The notes: a model not told the origin generated them from the sequence alone. DNA of 64,000 nucleotides from Microcebus murinus (GCF_040939455.1 NC_134104.1:147100501-147164500), one strand, 5' to 3'; numbered from the stretch's first letter, positions 28,073 to 54,059 are shown. Numbers and translations: made by a program.

Positions 28073-30190
28073 GGTTTTTGATTCTTTACCTCTATAAGAT
28101 TTTAGTAATTTTGGACATTGAAGCATCCTGGATGGATTTAAATACTATAAGGCTATACATCTTGGAAATTTAGTGATAAATTTAAAATGAAGATCATTTT
28201 CTAAACAAAAGGTAGCTTCCGACCTCCACTGAGATAAGTACACAACATTAATTTGCTTCATTGATAATAGGCAAGTGATAATGATGTAATAGCCTCTATA
28301 ATAGGGAAAGGTGAGAGCACTTCTGTCAGATTGCCAGTGGTATTGAAGGTCCTTTGGCTCTAGTCCATGAGGTGCTCAGAGGATGAGAAAGCTTCAGAGT
28401 AGATGCAGCATTCAAACCACCTAGAACATAGTATAATATGGAACAATGGAAATTGGAAATTCCAGTCTAAGCAACTTCTAGGAAAGTATTGAGGCATAAG
28501 ATGCCTGAAAAAGGTTAGAAAGTAAAATTAATAAGGTGCAGCCATATGATAGATTTTTGAGCAAGGGAGTAATCTTCATGAAGGTCAGTCTAGCAGCATA
28601 ATCTGGATTGGGTTGAAAGATGGGAAAAGAGATTGGAAAATTATTAAAATACCCAGGTACATAAAAGTTCACTTTGATTATAGAAAACTGCACACTTGTC
28701 TGGTTAGCCTCATTAGAGAGGGAGGATGGCAAAGGGAAAGAATACTGATTTCAAAGTCGTATCTAGGTTTAAATCCTGTCATTCAGCCCCCAATCATTCT
28801 TGTATTAATACCTTCATGGGCATCATCTGAAAAATAAGGACCCTGATACCTGCCTTATATTATGGCAAGGATCAGATGAGTCAAATGAGATGCTTGGGAA
28901 AGTGGGGTCCATATCCTCAACCTCTGCCACAATTATTCCCACACATTAAGTATTCAGTAATTTAGGTTGAATTGTGTCGAGCTACACTGGCTCTATAGAC
29001 AAAATTAGGAAGTTAGTTTGATTTTCAGGGAACCTCTACTAGCTTGTACTTCAATAGCCTCTGGTATTCAGGTAGTTGGCATGTCCTCTAATTCATGTTA
29101 CTTATTTCCCTCTCATCTGTTGGTTGAAATACTGTTTATCCTTTAGTACCTAAAAGGTTACCTCATTCTACTAGTTAGCTGATTTTTAAAAAATCTGGAC
29201 TAAATTATGAACACTTATACATCATAATGAAACACAATAGTTGAAAGTGAAGGACCCTTTGATTATTTCCACTTCCCATTTCAGAAATTTCTGAAAAGTT
29301 TAGGGACGCTATCTGAAAGAGCCAGAAGGGTTTTAAGAAGCAAACAGTGTCATGACTAGATTTGCATCTCAAATCATCCGGCTGCAGTGTGGAAGGAAGG
29401 ATTGGAGGGGGCTAGACTGGAGACCAGGGAAATGGTTAGGCTGTCTCAGTAGCTTCTCCAGGGCAGAGAAGATGCAGAAGAGGGAGTCATCCCAGATGAT
29501 TGACTTGGTTGGTTTGATGCAAACTTGTGCCTCTCAGCGGGATGAAGGAACAGGAAGGAGGAAGAGGAACGGGAAGGATGATAAGATTAGTTTGGAACAG
29601 TTTGAATTCAGGCTCTTGTGGAGTAGTCAAGCAGAAATAAACAATAGGCAATTTGAAACAGGTCTCCATTTCGGATCTATCTGCATAGTGCCTGGCCAAT
29701 AGGAGGCTCTATTGCCATGATTATTTTATCTTGGCTAGAGAAAGAGATAAGTGTCTTACAGGAGAGTGGCGATGACACACAGGAGTAATAATGTCAGCAA
29801 TAATTTAGCATTTATTTTGACTTAGATATGGTATTAAAAAAATGTTGTGTTTTACATGAACTGACTCCACTGAATTTATAAATTCAAAACTAGTACCATT
29901 CTCCCTTGAGTAATTGAAGCAAAGACTTAAGTATAACTTGAGCAAGTCCATACGGTTAATAAACGGTGGAGCCAGGAGCCAGGAAGGCAGACAATGAGAC
30001 CCCAGACCCATCGGTCTTAGGTCACACAGTCCAGTAAATCAGCCATTAAGTGGGAGACAGGGGCTATAAACCCATCAGAAGGTTAAGTTACTGCTAGTAA
30101 ACGCTACAGCCAGAATTCAGAGCATAACAAGAATAATGTGGACTCTGTCCTTGAGGAATTTGTCTTCTGGTTGGAGTGCCAAGACATAAG
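28073..30190. other. Intergenic RPL14-ZNF619, old repeats only
   Basis: Contains pieces of the unnamed ancient repeat (28470-28680 and 29315-29640), a MIR-like piece (28735-28870) and no recognisable exon. Reading frames here lack start, splice or homology support. Confidence 0.5.
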
Positions 30191-30214
30191 CGAAAATAAT
30201 TAATAAAATACCAA

Positions 30215-30560
30215 GTGCCTAGGAGTCGTGGGGAAGGGAGGGGTGGGAGTCTGGCTGGGGGCTGGAAACCATAGAGAAGGGCCAGCCTCCCGACTTCCTA
30301 GAGAGGCGCTAGGGACCGCAGCCCACTCATGCTTCCGCCTTCGCTGCGGGCGTTCGGGGTGAGTGACTCCGGGTTCCCTGACCAGGCGTTTCCTGACCCG
30401 GCTCCGTGTCCTGGAGGTCCAGCGTTGCGACCGCGCAGACACTGCCCTCGGGGCCCGCGTGGCCGACCAGAGCCCGGGCCCACCTCCCTGCCCTCAAAGG
30501 CGCAATCGACCTTCCTGCCCCGAAGAGCTGGCCTGATGTCCTGTCTGGCTCGCGGTACTC
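30215..30560 (+). promoter_or_regulatory. ZNF619: ZNF619 CpG-rich promoter / non-coding exon 1
   Basis: GC-rich block with CpGs at the expected 5' end. A strong donor (cgttcgg ggtgagt) at 30359 gives a plausible non-coding exon 1 ending at 30358. The start site is not resolved. Promoter placement is inferred from composition and from the tandem paralogues, which have the same layout. Confidence 0.6.
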
Positions 30561-31131
30561 AGGGCGGAGGGCCCATGACTATAGGGTCGCCTGCTTCCCT
30601 GACTGCAGCTTTCACGTCTTACCGTTGTCACCTGGAGCCAGATCACCACTTGCATTTTGTCCTGCAGCCCGTGGTTGGTTCAAGAGTACCCGTTATCCTG
30701 TTTTCTCTCTAGAGGCTCGTTTTGGGTCTTTGCCACGATCACTAGAAGCATTCAGCATAATCTACTTAGTAATGTATTCATAATAGGGCAAAGGATTTTC
30801 TTAAAAGTCATGAATCCATTGCAGCTCTTGACTCTTGCTTCACAGATATTCTTTCTAGGAATTTCCATCTTCACAAGGCAGATCTATAGGAGAATGTACA
30901 AAGGGAGAATTTGCAGGATCCTACGAATCAGTGGAGAGGGTGGTTGAGAACAGGCAAAGTGTCCTAAGAATATCTGTTTCCATTGATAGTGGCAGGAGAC
31001 TGAGAGGAAGAAGTGGAGAGTGTGGGAAACAAGACGGAATCAATCTCATTGTGGTTCTCTTTCCTCTTAGCTCTGAAGATTCTTGTTTTTACAAACAAGA
31101 GGGCAGTGCATGAAGCCAGGGGTCATCAGCC

Positions 31132-40234
<9,103 letters not shown>

Positions 40235-41230
40235 GTTCCCTCATGTGCTCAACTCCCATTGCATCTCAAGTTATCAGGGTTTCCACTGGGCTCTTGATCA
40301 TGTCTGTATTGGTCTTGTCTTATATAAGTCATTATTATTTTCCCAACTTCATTTTAAGTTCTCAGACTGAAGGACCATGCTTGATTACTCTCTTTTATCC
40401 CCTGGGTAGGAAATGGCAATATTTGCTATTTACAGTATACAGTTTTGGTTTATGCTATGAGTCTGCATCTGCCTTCTGGGGCTACTGGAGTTGGATGAGT
40501 TTGCAGAACACCTTAGGTTTTAGGGGATATGGCATTATGATGGGATGGGCCATTGTATAATAATTAGAAATATAGAAGAAATACAAAGCCTGTGGAGGGA
40601 GGTAATCAGAGAAAGTATGCAGTGATTGCTTTTAGGATTTAAGGAGGGCCATTTGGTGGACCAGTGATAACATTCACTGTGGGGAGAATCTGAGCCTTGG
40701 AGTTTTATTATCCTGATAGTGACTATTATGAGGGCCCTGTATAACTACGTGAAAAGAAAATGAAGTGATGAGTTGGCACAGATAGTAATAACGTAAAACC
40801 ATGTCTTTAAACTTGATTGGAATGGGATGTGGTTTTTCAGTTTGGGTTCCTTTTCTATTCCCATTCATATCTTTTTTTCAATTTCAGTGCCCACTCAAAT
40901 ATATAAGTTAAAAAGTGACTTGGGCTTGTGCAGTTTTGGGTAGGCATCTGAGTATAGTAATCTCTATCATTATACATAGACTGACCTTGTTGGGATCACG
41001 CTGGTGAGGACCAGAGGCAAAGAGGAGAAACCTCACTGTGACTCTCTGTAGCTCCTGCCTCAGCAGGGAGTCCATTCCTGATGAATTATTGTACAGGCAC
41101 TTGGATATGTTCTCACATCTACTCCAGATCCCCTAGGATTAAATCTCAATTTGTGATTGGTGGTGCTTTTAAATGAACTTCATAACGAACTGTTTTGGGA
41201 ACACCAAGAAGTATTTTAAGCATGCTAATT
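40235..41230 (+). other. ZNF619: ZNF619 3'UTR region (approximate)
   Basis: Sequence after the stop codon. No AATAAA is seen close by. Candidates are ATTAAA at 41138-41143 and AATAAA at 41520-41525 inside the downstream LTR, so the transcript may end in the LTR. Confidence 0.4.
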
Positions 41231-41232
41231 GC

Positions 41233-41580
41233 TTTGTTTTGATTGTCCCCACCAAAACTCATGCTGAAACTCAATCCCATTGTAACAGTTTTAAGAGAGG
41301 GGCCTATAAGAGGTGACTAGGATTAGATAAGGTCCTCAGGGTAGGGCGCCCATCCTGGGGCTGGTGGCTTTATAAAGAGAGGAAGAGCATTCTGAACTGA
41401 GATGCACTTGCTCTGTCTCACCACGTGATGTCTCCCATCATGTCATGACAGCAAAAAACCCCTCACCAGATGCTTGCACCTTGATAATTGGACTTCCCTT
41501 CCTCCAAACCTGTGAGCTAAATAAACCTATATTCTTTATAAATTACCCAGTGGTATTCAGTTATAGCAACACAAAACAGA
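41233..41580 (+). mobile_element. MST-type MaLR LTR
   Basis: 'gattgtccccaccaaaactc', 'tgaaactcaatcccattgta', 'ataagaggtgactaggatta' and 'gtgagctaaataaacctata', ending in cagaatctaagaca. This is the sense LTR of an MST (MaLR) retroelement with its AATAAA at 41520. Confidence 0.85.
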
Positions 41581-42760
41581 ATCTAAGACAGAAAATTGAT
41601 AGCAAGAAGTAGGTAGGGTTGTTGCTCTAACGGATACCTGAAAATGTGGAAGTTGTTTTGGAACTGAATAATGGGTAAAGGTTGGAAGAATTTGGAGGAG
41701 CAGACCAGAAAAAGCCTGTATTGTCTGAATGGAGCATTAAGGGTGGTTCTGGTGAGGGCTTGGAAGAAGTGAAGATTGGGGAGCAGGTCTGGAACTTCTT
41801 AGAAATTACAGTTGACCCTTGAACAACATGAGTCTAAACTGCACAGGTCCACTAATATGTGTATTATTTTCAACAAAAGTTATACCAAGTGTGCCTGCCT
41901 CTCCTTTCACCTCCTCCACTTCTTTCTCCTCTGCCACTTCTGCGACAGCAGGACCAACCCCTCTTCTATCTCCTCAGCCTATTCAACATGAAGATGATGA
42001 GGATGAAGACCTTTGTGATAATCCACTTTCACTTAATGACCAGTAAATATATTTTCTCTTCCTTATGACTTTCTTAATAACATTTTCTTTTCTCTAGCTT
42101 ACGTTATTATAAGAATACAGTGTATATATAACACATACAGCATACAATATGTGTTAATTGACTATTAGTAAGGTCAACAGTAGGCTGTTAATAGTTAAGT
42201 TTTTGGAGAGTCAAAACTTATACACAGATTTTTGATGACACAAGGGTTGGCACCCCAAGCCCCAAATTGTTCAAGGGTCAACTGTACTTAAATGGTAGTG
42301 ACCAGAATATTGATAGAAATATAGGCAATAAAGAGCCATTCTCAGATGGAACTGAAGAACAAGGTATTGGAAACTGGAGCAAATGCTATCCTTGTTAAAA
42401 AGTAGCAAAGAACTTGGTTGACCTGTGTCTGCGTGCCAAGAACTTTATGTAAGGTGGAATTTAAGAATGATGAACTAGGATATGTGGCAGAAGAAATATC
42501 TATGCAGCAAAGCATTTAGACTGCTGCATGGCTACTTTTATAGTAAAATGAGAGAGGAAAGCTGATTTAAAGACAGAATTTATAATTAAAAGAGAAGCCG
42601 AGTGAAAAGATTTGGAAAATTCTCAGACTGGCCTTGTAGTACAGAATAAAAAAGCATTTTTAGCAGAGGATACCAAGGGTGTGAACAACTGACCAATTGA
42701 TAAGAAGATTGGTATGGATAAAACGAAGATAGAGGCTATTCATCAGGATGATGACAGAAA
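41581..42760 (+). mobile_element. MST internal (non-coding) sequence, split by Tigger
   Basis: Follows the LTR directly: 'ggttgttgctctaacggata', 'tgaaaatgtggaagttgttt', then after the Tigger insert 'aaatgctatccttgttaaaa' and 'cagaagaaatatctatgcag'. It has the typical MaLR internal layout without retroviral coding capacity. The distal end is not sharply defined. Confidence 0.65.
41809..42284 (+). mobile_element. Tigger-type DNA transposon, 476 bp, with TA target duplication
   Basis: Inverted ends cagttgacccttgaacaa and ttgttcaagggtcaactg, flanked by TA on each side (41807-41808, 42285-42286). It sits inside the MST internal sequence, so it is younger than that element. A 75-codon frame (41819-42046) with an acidic run ends within it; I see no transposase catalytic motif. 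Confidence 0.85.
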
Positions 42761-42958
42761 ACCCCAAAGGCATATTATGTTAGTACATAACCTCTGTGGT
42801 ACTTTAGGTGTTAAAAATAGAGGAATACGGTATCATTCTTTTTAATGCAGGGACTAGTGTTGCCAGGTTGTCTGGCACTTAATACTCAGGAATTTTCTGA
42901 CAAGGGCGATGAGTGGTTTATAATGGGGAAAAATGTGTAAAAATAAACTCATACATTA
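42514..42958 (+). repeat. Direct duplication, copy 1 (445 bp)
   Basis: Begins atttagactgctgcatggct in continuity with the MST internal sequence, so this copy is in its original upstream context. It matches 43712-44155 at a constant offset of 1198 bp until one A-run difference near the end. Confidence 0.97.
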
Positions 42959-43039
42959 ATTTAAATTCCAACATGGTATTCTTTCAAGGAGTTTCTATTT
43001 TCTGTGAAAGTGAAATGGTTCTATCCAAATATACTGACC

Positions 43040-43660
43040 TTTACCCCTGTGAAACTGTGATACAATAAGAAAGATATATTTGGTCCTTGTTCCCAGTTTC
43101 TGGCACAGAGCTCCTAAAATCGTTGTAATTTCCTGAGTGATAGGAGCATCCTTTGTTATAATATATGGTCTTAGTTCCTGGTTCCTGACACAAGAGCTTC
43201 TAAGATCCTTGGGATCTCCACAGTGATAAGTGTCTTTCTGTAGGCGAATGAGATGACTGGTGGTTGAGGTTTTCTAGATAGTTTAAGAATGGGGTGTGGT
43301 TGCTAGAAAGACCAAGGCACGATTAAAGGGTTCAAACTTTCAGCCCCACCCCCAACTTCTGGGAAGGGGAGAGGGGCTGGAGACTGAGTTAATCAGTGGT
43401 CAGTGATGTAATCAATCATGCCTATGGAATAAAACCTTTGTAAAAACCCTAAACAAGGGGATTCAGAGACCTTCCACATTTGTGAACACATTGAAGGGCT
43501 GGGAAGGTGGTGCATCTGGAGAGAGCATGACAGGTCTTCCCCTGTCCTTCCAACCCTTTCCCTATGTGTCTCTTCCATTTGGCTGTTCCTAAGTTGTTTT
43601 CTTTATAATAAGCCAGTAATATGAAGTGAATGTGAGTAAAAACAGTTCATATCCTCCTCT
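43040..43660 (+). mobile_element. Solo LTR-like sequence between the two duplicate copies
   Basis: 'cctgagtgataggagcatcc', 'ggtcagtgatgtaatcaatc', 'ggaataaaacctttgtaaaa' and 'ctttataataagccagtaat' are the landmarks of a known type of ERV LTR; family not assigned. No viral coding remains. Confidence 0.6.
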
Positions 43661-43711
43661 ACTGCTAGTTTAAGATTTGCATGACTGCCCATTTTGCATG
43701 ACTGCCCATTT

Positions 43712-44155
43712 ATTTAGACTGCTGCATGGCTACTTTTATAGTAAAATGAGAGAGGAAAGCTGATTTAAAGACAGAATTTATAATTAAAAGAGAAGCCGAG
43801 TGAAAAGATTTGGAAAATTCTCAGACTGGCCTTGTAGTACAGAATAAAAAAGCATTTTTAGCAGAGGATACCAAGGGTGTGAACAACTGACCAATTGATA
43901 AGAAGATTGGTATGGATAAAACGAAGATAGAGGCTATTCATCAGGATGATGACAGAAAACCCCAAAGGCATATTATGTTAGTACATAACCTCTGTGGTAC
44001 TTTAGGTGTTAAAAATAGAGGAATACGGTATCATTCTTTTTAATGCAGGGACTAGTGTTGCCAGGTTGTCTGGCACTTAATACTCAGGAATTTTCTGACA
44101 AGGGCGATGAGTGGTTTATGATGGGAAAAAATGTGTAAAATAAACTCATACATTA
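43712..44155 (+). repeat. Direct duplication, copy 2 (444 bp)
   Basis: I find two substitutions and a one-base A-run difference from copy 1 near the end. Upstream flank is a doubled catgactgcccatttt, and downstream flank is unrelated to that of copy 1. Confidence 0.97.
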
Positions 44156-45268
44156 GAAAAGGTGTATGGGTATCATATTACCTGAGTTGTGAAGTTTTCA
44201 GACTTTTGCCTTTACCAGTGACTTAGCTAAGTATGTTAGGAATCTGTTTTAAAATGGCAGAAATCTACTTGAATTAACATAAGCACACTTGATTTACTGT
44301 AAGGATTCCTGTGTGTACCTGGCCACCAAAAGGCAAGAATGCAGCCAGGTCTGGAGCCTGGAAAATCCAAGCAGTGAAGAACAATAGTCAGCATACTCAG
44401 GCTCCGGCTCAGCTCTTTCCTCACTTCTGATCCCCCCTCCCTCCTTCGCTTTCCTGCTTTCTCTGTTCTTAAGCACAGGTAGAATTTGCCAGAGGTCCCA
44501 AGTTTACACCTCCATTCCAGAGACCAGCCCAAACTGAGTTAGAATCTCCTAGACTTAATTAAAAATTGGCAGGAGAGAGAATATGATTTGCCCAGTTTAG
44601 GTTAGGTGTTTACTTCTGGTCTACTCCTATGGCCAGGGGGCCTGGGTCAAGTAATATAAATGGGGATTCCAGGGCTTGTGCTGTTGGTGAAAGGGTGGTT
44701 AACCAGGCTGATCAGACACTCAGAAGGTGTAGCTAGCTGCTAAGTTCTTATATCACAACCTCTTCCCTTCTGTTGTTCCATGCCTCCTGACAACTAAGAT
44801 AACCAAAGCTTCAGGATATGTTTTTCTCTCCTCTCTGGAGGCTTTTAGAAACTTATCTTTGATAGTTATGCCTTGGCGTTTATCATACTCCATTAATGTT
44901 TTTTGGCTCAAATGTCAAAGTGAGGTCCCTGCATTCAGCTCTGTACATTCAGCTCTTCCTTTATTGATGGCTTGTGACAGCCAGGCATCGGTGGAAGAGC
45001 TGGTGGGGTTATGGGAAGTGGGGATGTGGTCTCCCCTGATTTCTTTTGGACTTTTTCTTTGGGGTAAACAGGCACTTCTTGCTGTGGATTAGTGAGGGTG
45101 ACTCTCTGTGGCTCTTGGATCTTTCTCTTTGGGATATATGTGTGTAGAGAGCTCAGGAATTGCAAGGTTGGCTATCTGGCTATAGCTCCCCAACTGGTTC
45201 AATTCTGGTTAATAGTTCTCCCTGGTTTTCATGTGGCACATGTTTCAATCTAAGGTCAGTCCTTTACC
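44156..45268. other. Intergenic ZNF619-ZNF620, no gene recognised
   Basis: No repeat family or exon is clear. Given the finger relic that follows, part of this may be degraded intron of a lost ZNF copy. I could not recognise KRAB exons. Confidence 0.4.
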
Positions 45269-45525
45269 AACATTGAATAATTCACACTAGAAGAAAGCCA
45301 TACAATTATAAAGAATGTGGAAAAGCCTTTGTATACAACTGAGAACTTGCACAGCACCAGATAAGCCACATGCGGAGAAATCATACTCATGTAAGAAGTG
45401 GACAAGTTTTCAATCAAAACACCCACCTTCTTCAGTGTCAGAAAAGTTGATGGTGGAGGGCAGCTGTACGAACGGACACAGTGTGGAAAAAACTTAAGTT
45501 CCAAAGTTGCCTTGACTCACCCTCC
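45269..45525 (+). pseudogene. Decayed C2H2 zinc-finger array (ZNF619/620-like relic)
   Basis: One frame reads IIHTRRKPYNYKECGKAFVYN, stop, ELAQHQISH, then QVFNQNTHLLQCQKS, stop; another frame continues GGGQLYERTQCGKNLSSKVA. These align with fingers 2-4 of ZNF619 ([40 protein letters not shown]). Stops are at 45274, 45340 and 45448, the first metal-binding Cys of one finger is Tyr, and the frame shifts near 45400 and after 45448. It is not translatable as a finger protein. It lies between ZNF619 and ZNF620 on the same strand, as expected of a dead fourth member of the tandem cluster. Confidence 0.8.
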
Positions 45526-45899
45526 AATAAAAATGTCTTGGGTGAGAGTGGAGACACTTACTTGGTTTACAAATATGTAATGAGGGCAAATCATGCTGGT
45601 TATTAAATTGACAGGTCTAGCTCTGCAGTAGGGTGCCCTGACAAGTCTTTGAGGATGGAGTGGTTTTGAAGACTGGCAGAGGCAGAGCCTGAACAGTATT
45701 CATCCCAAGGTATGAGAAATGTAATCTAATACCAAGGCTCCAGTATTCACAGGGCAGGCCATTGGATCATTGACTGACATCTGTCTCCAGGCTGGGCCTG
45801 AACAGACATCTGGGTATAGGGTAAGAAAGGGCTTTAGGATAAGATAGGTCAAACATTAACAGCCCTTTCCCTAAACCGTGCCACATGTTGGAGCCTCAG

Positions 45900-46130
45900 C
45901 AGCACCTGTTTTGTGTCTTCAAAAGCAGATAACACAATTAGAAAACAAAACAAACTTACATGCACTTCTTATGTGCCAGGCACTACTGTAAATACTCAGC
46001 CAATCCATTGACTCATTTAATTAATTAACCATGAACAGCCTCTTGAGGTTGGTACCACCATCACACCCATTTAATCCACAAAGAAACAGAGGCAAAGAAA
46101 CTTGCTGCAGGTCACGCAACTATCAAGTTA
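45900..46130 (+). repeat. MIR/L2-type fragment
   Basis: 'cttatgtgccaggcactact', 'ccattgactcatttaattaa' and 'ggcaaagaaacttgctgcag' form an old SINE/LINE 3' end. Confidence 0.5.
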
Positions 46131-46937
46131 TCCCGCTGACAGGTCTAGCTCTGAGGGGCCTTGAGAAATCTTTGAGCATGGGATGGTTTTGAAGACTGGC
46201 AGAGGAGTGCTGCTAGGTTTCTGGACCTAGGTGGTCAATGCACATTTGGACATTTGGCCTTTTGAGTGCTGGGCCCTACTTTTCAACGCCCACTCTTCCC
46301 CCTGCTGCAGCGCAGCCACAGAACCCAGGCGGCTTCCACACATGTGGCGCAATGGCCACCTCAGTACCTAGAAGGGCAGCCAGAGCGACAAGCGCCAGAA
46401 AACTCAGGACTGTAACCGTTCTGTGGCCTGAGCTGGCCGGACGGCACCCCCCGAAGGAGCTCCTAGGTGGGGGTGTTGCAGGACCCCAGGCAGGAGAGTG
46501 GCCAGTACTGTCGCCAGGCGGAGGGGCACTGGCGGTTGCGGGAGCCGCGGGGGGTAGTGGTGGGTAGGGAATCACAGAGACGGGCAACTGCCCAGGTTCC
46601 TAGAGGGGAAGGGAATGGTAAAGCGCACTTCCGGCCGAGAGCCGGCGGCAGGTGGCGGTTCCCGCGCCTTCTCTGCTCCTGAGCCGCGCGGGTTAGCGGC
46701 GGCCGCGGAAGGGGGTCGGGGTCCGGGTAACGGATTCTCTTCTCCCGGGCGTGTTCTACCTGGTTCTCCAACCTCTGTGCTTTTGGAGCGAGGGGGTGGC
46801 CGGACGGAGAGGGACCCAGGTCGGGCAGAGGGCGTTTGCGGGTGCGAGGCAGCATCAGTCTCACCTGTGCCTCTTACTTTCTCAGCAGTCTCGCTTCTCG
46901 GAACCCCGAGGGAGTGTGAGGAGCGGGGCCGCCAGCC

Positions 46938-51525
<4,588 letters not shown>

Positions 51526-52120
51526 CACTCTTCACAGTTAGGCTCACTGTGCCTCTCCTTGTTTCTGTTTTCATGCTGTTTATTAGTGTTCTCACCATCT
51601 TTCCTGGACTGTGCTGATTCTCAACCATATGCTTTTGTTCACATGACTGCATATCTTTAATGTCCACTTTTCCACCTGTCCAGTCAGTCATATGTTTAAT
51701 CCAGACTCTTGGCTTCCATCATGAAATGTTCCTCAAATTCTGTAAGCCCTTGTCTCCCCACCATGAACTCTCTTTACAGTTAGAAAAAAACGAAAAAACT
51801 AAAAAAAACAACTCCCAAATTTACAAACATAAAAGGAAATGTAAGTTTCCAGATTTAAAGGATATGCAAGATAGATTGGGGGGAAACCTACATAAAGAAC
51901 ATCACTGTAAATTATGAAAACACCAGGTTTGAAGAAGAGATCGTAAAAAATTTCTAGAGAGAAAAAACCAAAAGATCAGAAATGAGAATGGCATTAGATT
52001 TCTCAACAGCAACCTTAAAGTTAGATGAAAATGGTGTATTCCTTCAAAATTCTAGTGGAAAATGATTTCCCCCTAGAATTCTATGCCCTCGAGTGTAGTA
52101 AAGAATAAAGGCGTTTCCTA
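51526..52120 (+). other. ZNF620: ZNF620 3'UTR (approximate), over L1/HAL1-like sequence
   Basis: The first ~200 bp are homologous to the coding tail of ZNF619. From about 51780 the text resembles L1/HAL1 (gcattagatttctcaacagc). An AATAAA at 52104-52109 is a plausible end. Not demonstrated. Confidence 0.5.
52104..52109 (+). terminator. Candidate ZNF620 polyadenylation signal
   Basis: AATAAA about 580 bp after the stop, within L1-like sequence. Confidence 0.4.
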
Positions 52121-52669
52121 CCCTTTAGATTTCAAACCTTTATCTCCCATGCATCCTTTCTCAGATGTGCAACACTAAACAAGAGATAAACCAAGAAATG
52201 AAAAGACAGATATGTGGACACCCTATTACAATCTATATATCTGAATTCTCCTAAATTCAAAAACAGAAGGGCCCAGTCCTTGTGGAGCCATATGCATCTT
52301 GGAGGACATCCCTACGAGGGTGCAGACTTCAGAGGCCTACCTCTGGTGCAGTATTCACTCACCCTACTTACTCTACAGTTAGCCTTCACTACTCAATTGC
52401 AGTCTGTGCCTTTGCAAAAGTCAGGGTGTATATACCCTTTGAGTCAGATGCAAGGCCCTATTTGTCTTAAATTTATTCATCTCATTGCTGTTCCAAGTGA
52501 CCTCAAAGAAGGAAACATTTTCTTGCAACTCCATCTAGATATTTTTTATGATCATGAGAGAACCTACCATTATTTCTCTTACCTAAGGACATGAAGGAGG
52601 GTGTAAATGTGTTTTGTTTTAGCATCAGCTTGATTTTGCAGGCAGCCTGATTTTGACCATTGCAGGAAG

Positions 52670-52885
52670 CACAAGGTAGTGGTTAATAATACAGAGCCAG
52701 GCAGACTTTGAACCCAAGTGTGTGACCTTGGTTAAGTTACAGAAACTCTGTGTATTAATTTCCTTGTCTGTGAAATGGGGATGACAGTCAATCTACCTCA
52801 TAGATTTGTGTTGAGGCTTAAATGCATTAATATATGAAGAAGTTCTTCAAATAGTGACTGGTGCATAATAAAGTGTGACCTATTA
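52670..52885 (+). repeat. MIR SINE
   Basis: 'gagccaggcagactttgaac', 'gtgtgaccttggttaagtta' and 'ttccttgtctgtgaaatggg', with 'tggtgcataataaagtg' at the end. A near complete MIR. Confidence 0.75.
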
Positions 52886-54059
52886 TTATAATGCTATTGA
52901 TAAGATTTGACTTATTAATATATCAGCGCAACAATCACAATCGAGATATAAACAGCCATCTCCCCCAGAATTTGCTTGTGTCCCTCTGTAATCCATTCCA
53001 TTTGGCCTTCTACAGACAGCCATTCATCTGCTTTCTGTCACTTTGGATTAATTTTTTCTGTCACTTTAGATTAGTTTTCCTTTATTTTTTGGCGTGATGT
53101 CTTTCACTCAGGGTAATTATTTTTAGATTCACCCATGTTGTTGCATATATCAATAGTTCATTCCTTTTTTATTGCTGAGTAGTAGTCTACTGTATTGGTA
53201 TTTCCACAATTTGTTTATCTGTTGACCTGTTTATGGCTATGTGGGTTGTTTCCAGTTTTTTGCTATTATAAATAAAGCTGCTATGAACATTTGTGAACAA
53301 GTCTTTGTAAGAATATATGTTTTCAGTTGTCTTAGATAGATACCCGGAGTGGAATGGGTAGTTCGTTAGGCAGGCCAGGTGTATATTTAACTTTTTGAGA
53401 ATCGTCAAAACTGTTCTACAAAAAAGATTGTGCCATTGTACGTTTCCACCAGCACTGTATGAGAGTTTCATCACTTCTAATATATCTTTGTCTATACTTG
53501 ATATTGTCAGTTTAAAAAATTTTAGCTATTCCAATTGTTTAATGCTAACCTGTTGTGGTTTGAATTTGCATTTCTCTAATGATTGATGATGTTGAGCATA
53601 CTTTCATGTGCTTATTTATTTTCCATGTATCTTTGATGAAGTGTCTGTTTATATCTTTGGCCTTTGTTTTTATTGGGTGGTTTTCTTTTTATTAATCTTT
53701 GGGAGGTCTTTATATGTTTGAGATGCATATCCTTTTCAGATATGTGATTTCTAAATATTTTCTTCTAGCCTGTGGTTTGTCTTTTCATTCTCTTAACAGT
53801 GCCTTTTGAGAAGCAGATGTTAGTGTTGATGAAGTCCAATTTATCAGTATGTATTTTTATGCATCATGTTTTCAGTATAATATCTGAGAAATATTTGCCT
53901 TACCCAAGTTTACAAAGATTTTTTGCTGTTTTTCCTTCTGGAAGTTTTATAGATTTAGGTTTTTACATATTCTTTACATTCCATTTTGAGTTAATTTTTG
54001 TATAGAGTGTGAGGTATAGATCTAAGTACTGTTCTTTTTTTTCACATGGATATCCTATT

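Noticed and set aside
30329..30783. Frames of about 125 residues in the ZNF619 promoter
   Set aside because: They overlap in different frames in GC-rich sequence; no homology.
42514..44155. Idea that the duplicated block is a pair of LTRs bounding a provirus
   Set aside because: The copies are MST internal DNA, not LTRs, they lack TG...CA ends and a target duplication, and the interior is one solo LTR-like sequence without coding.
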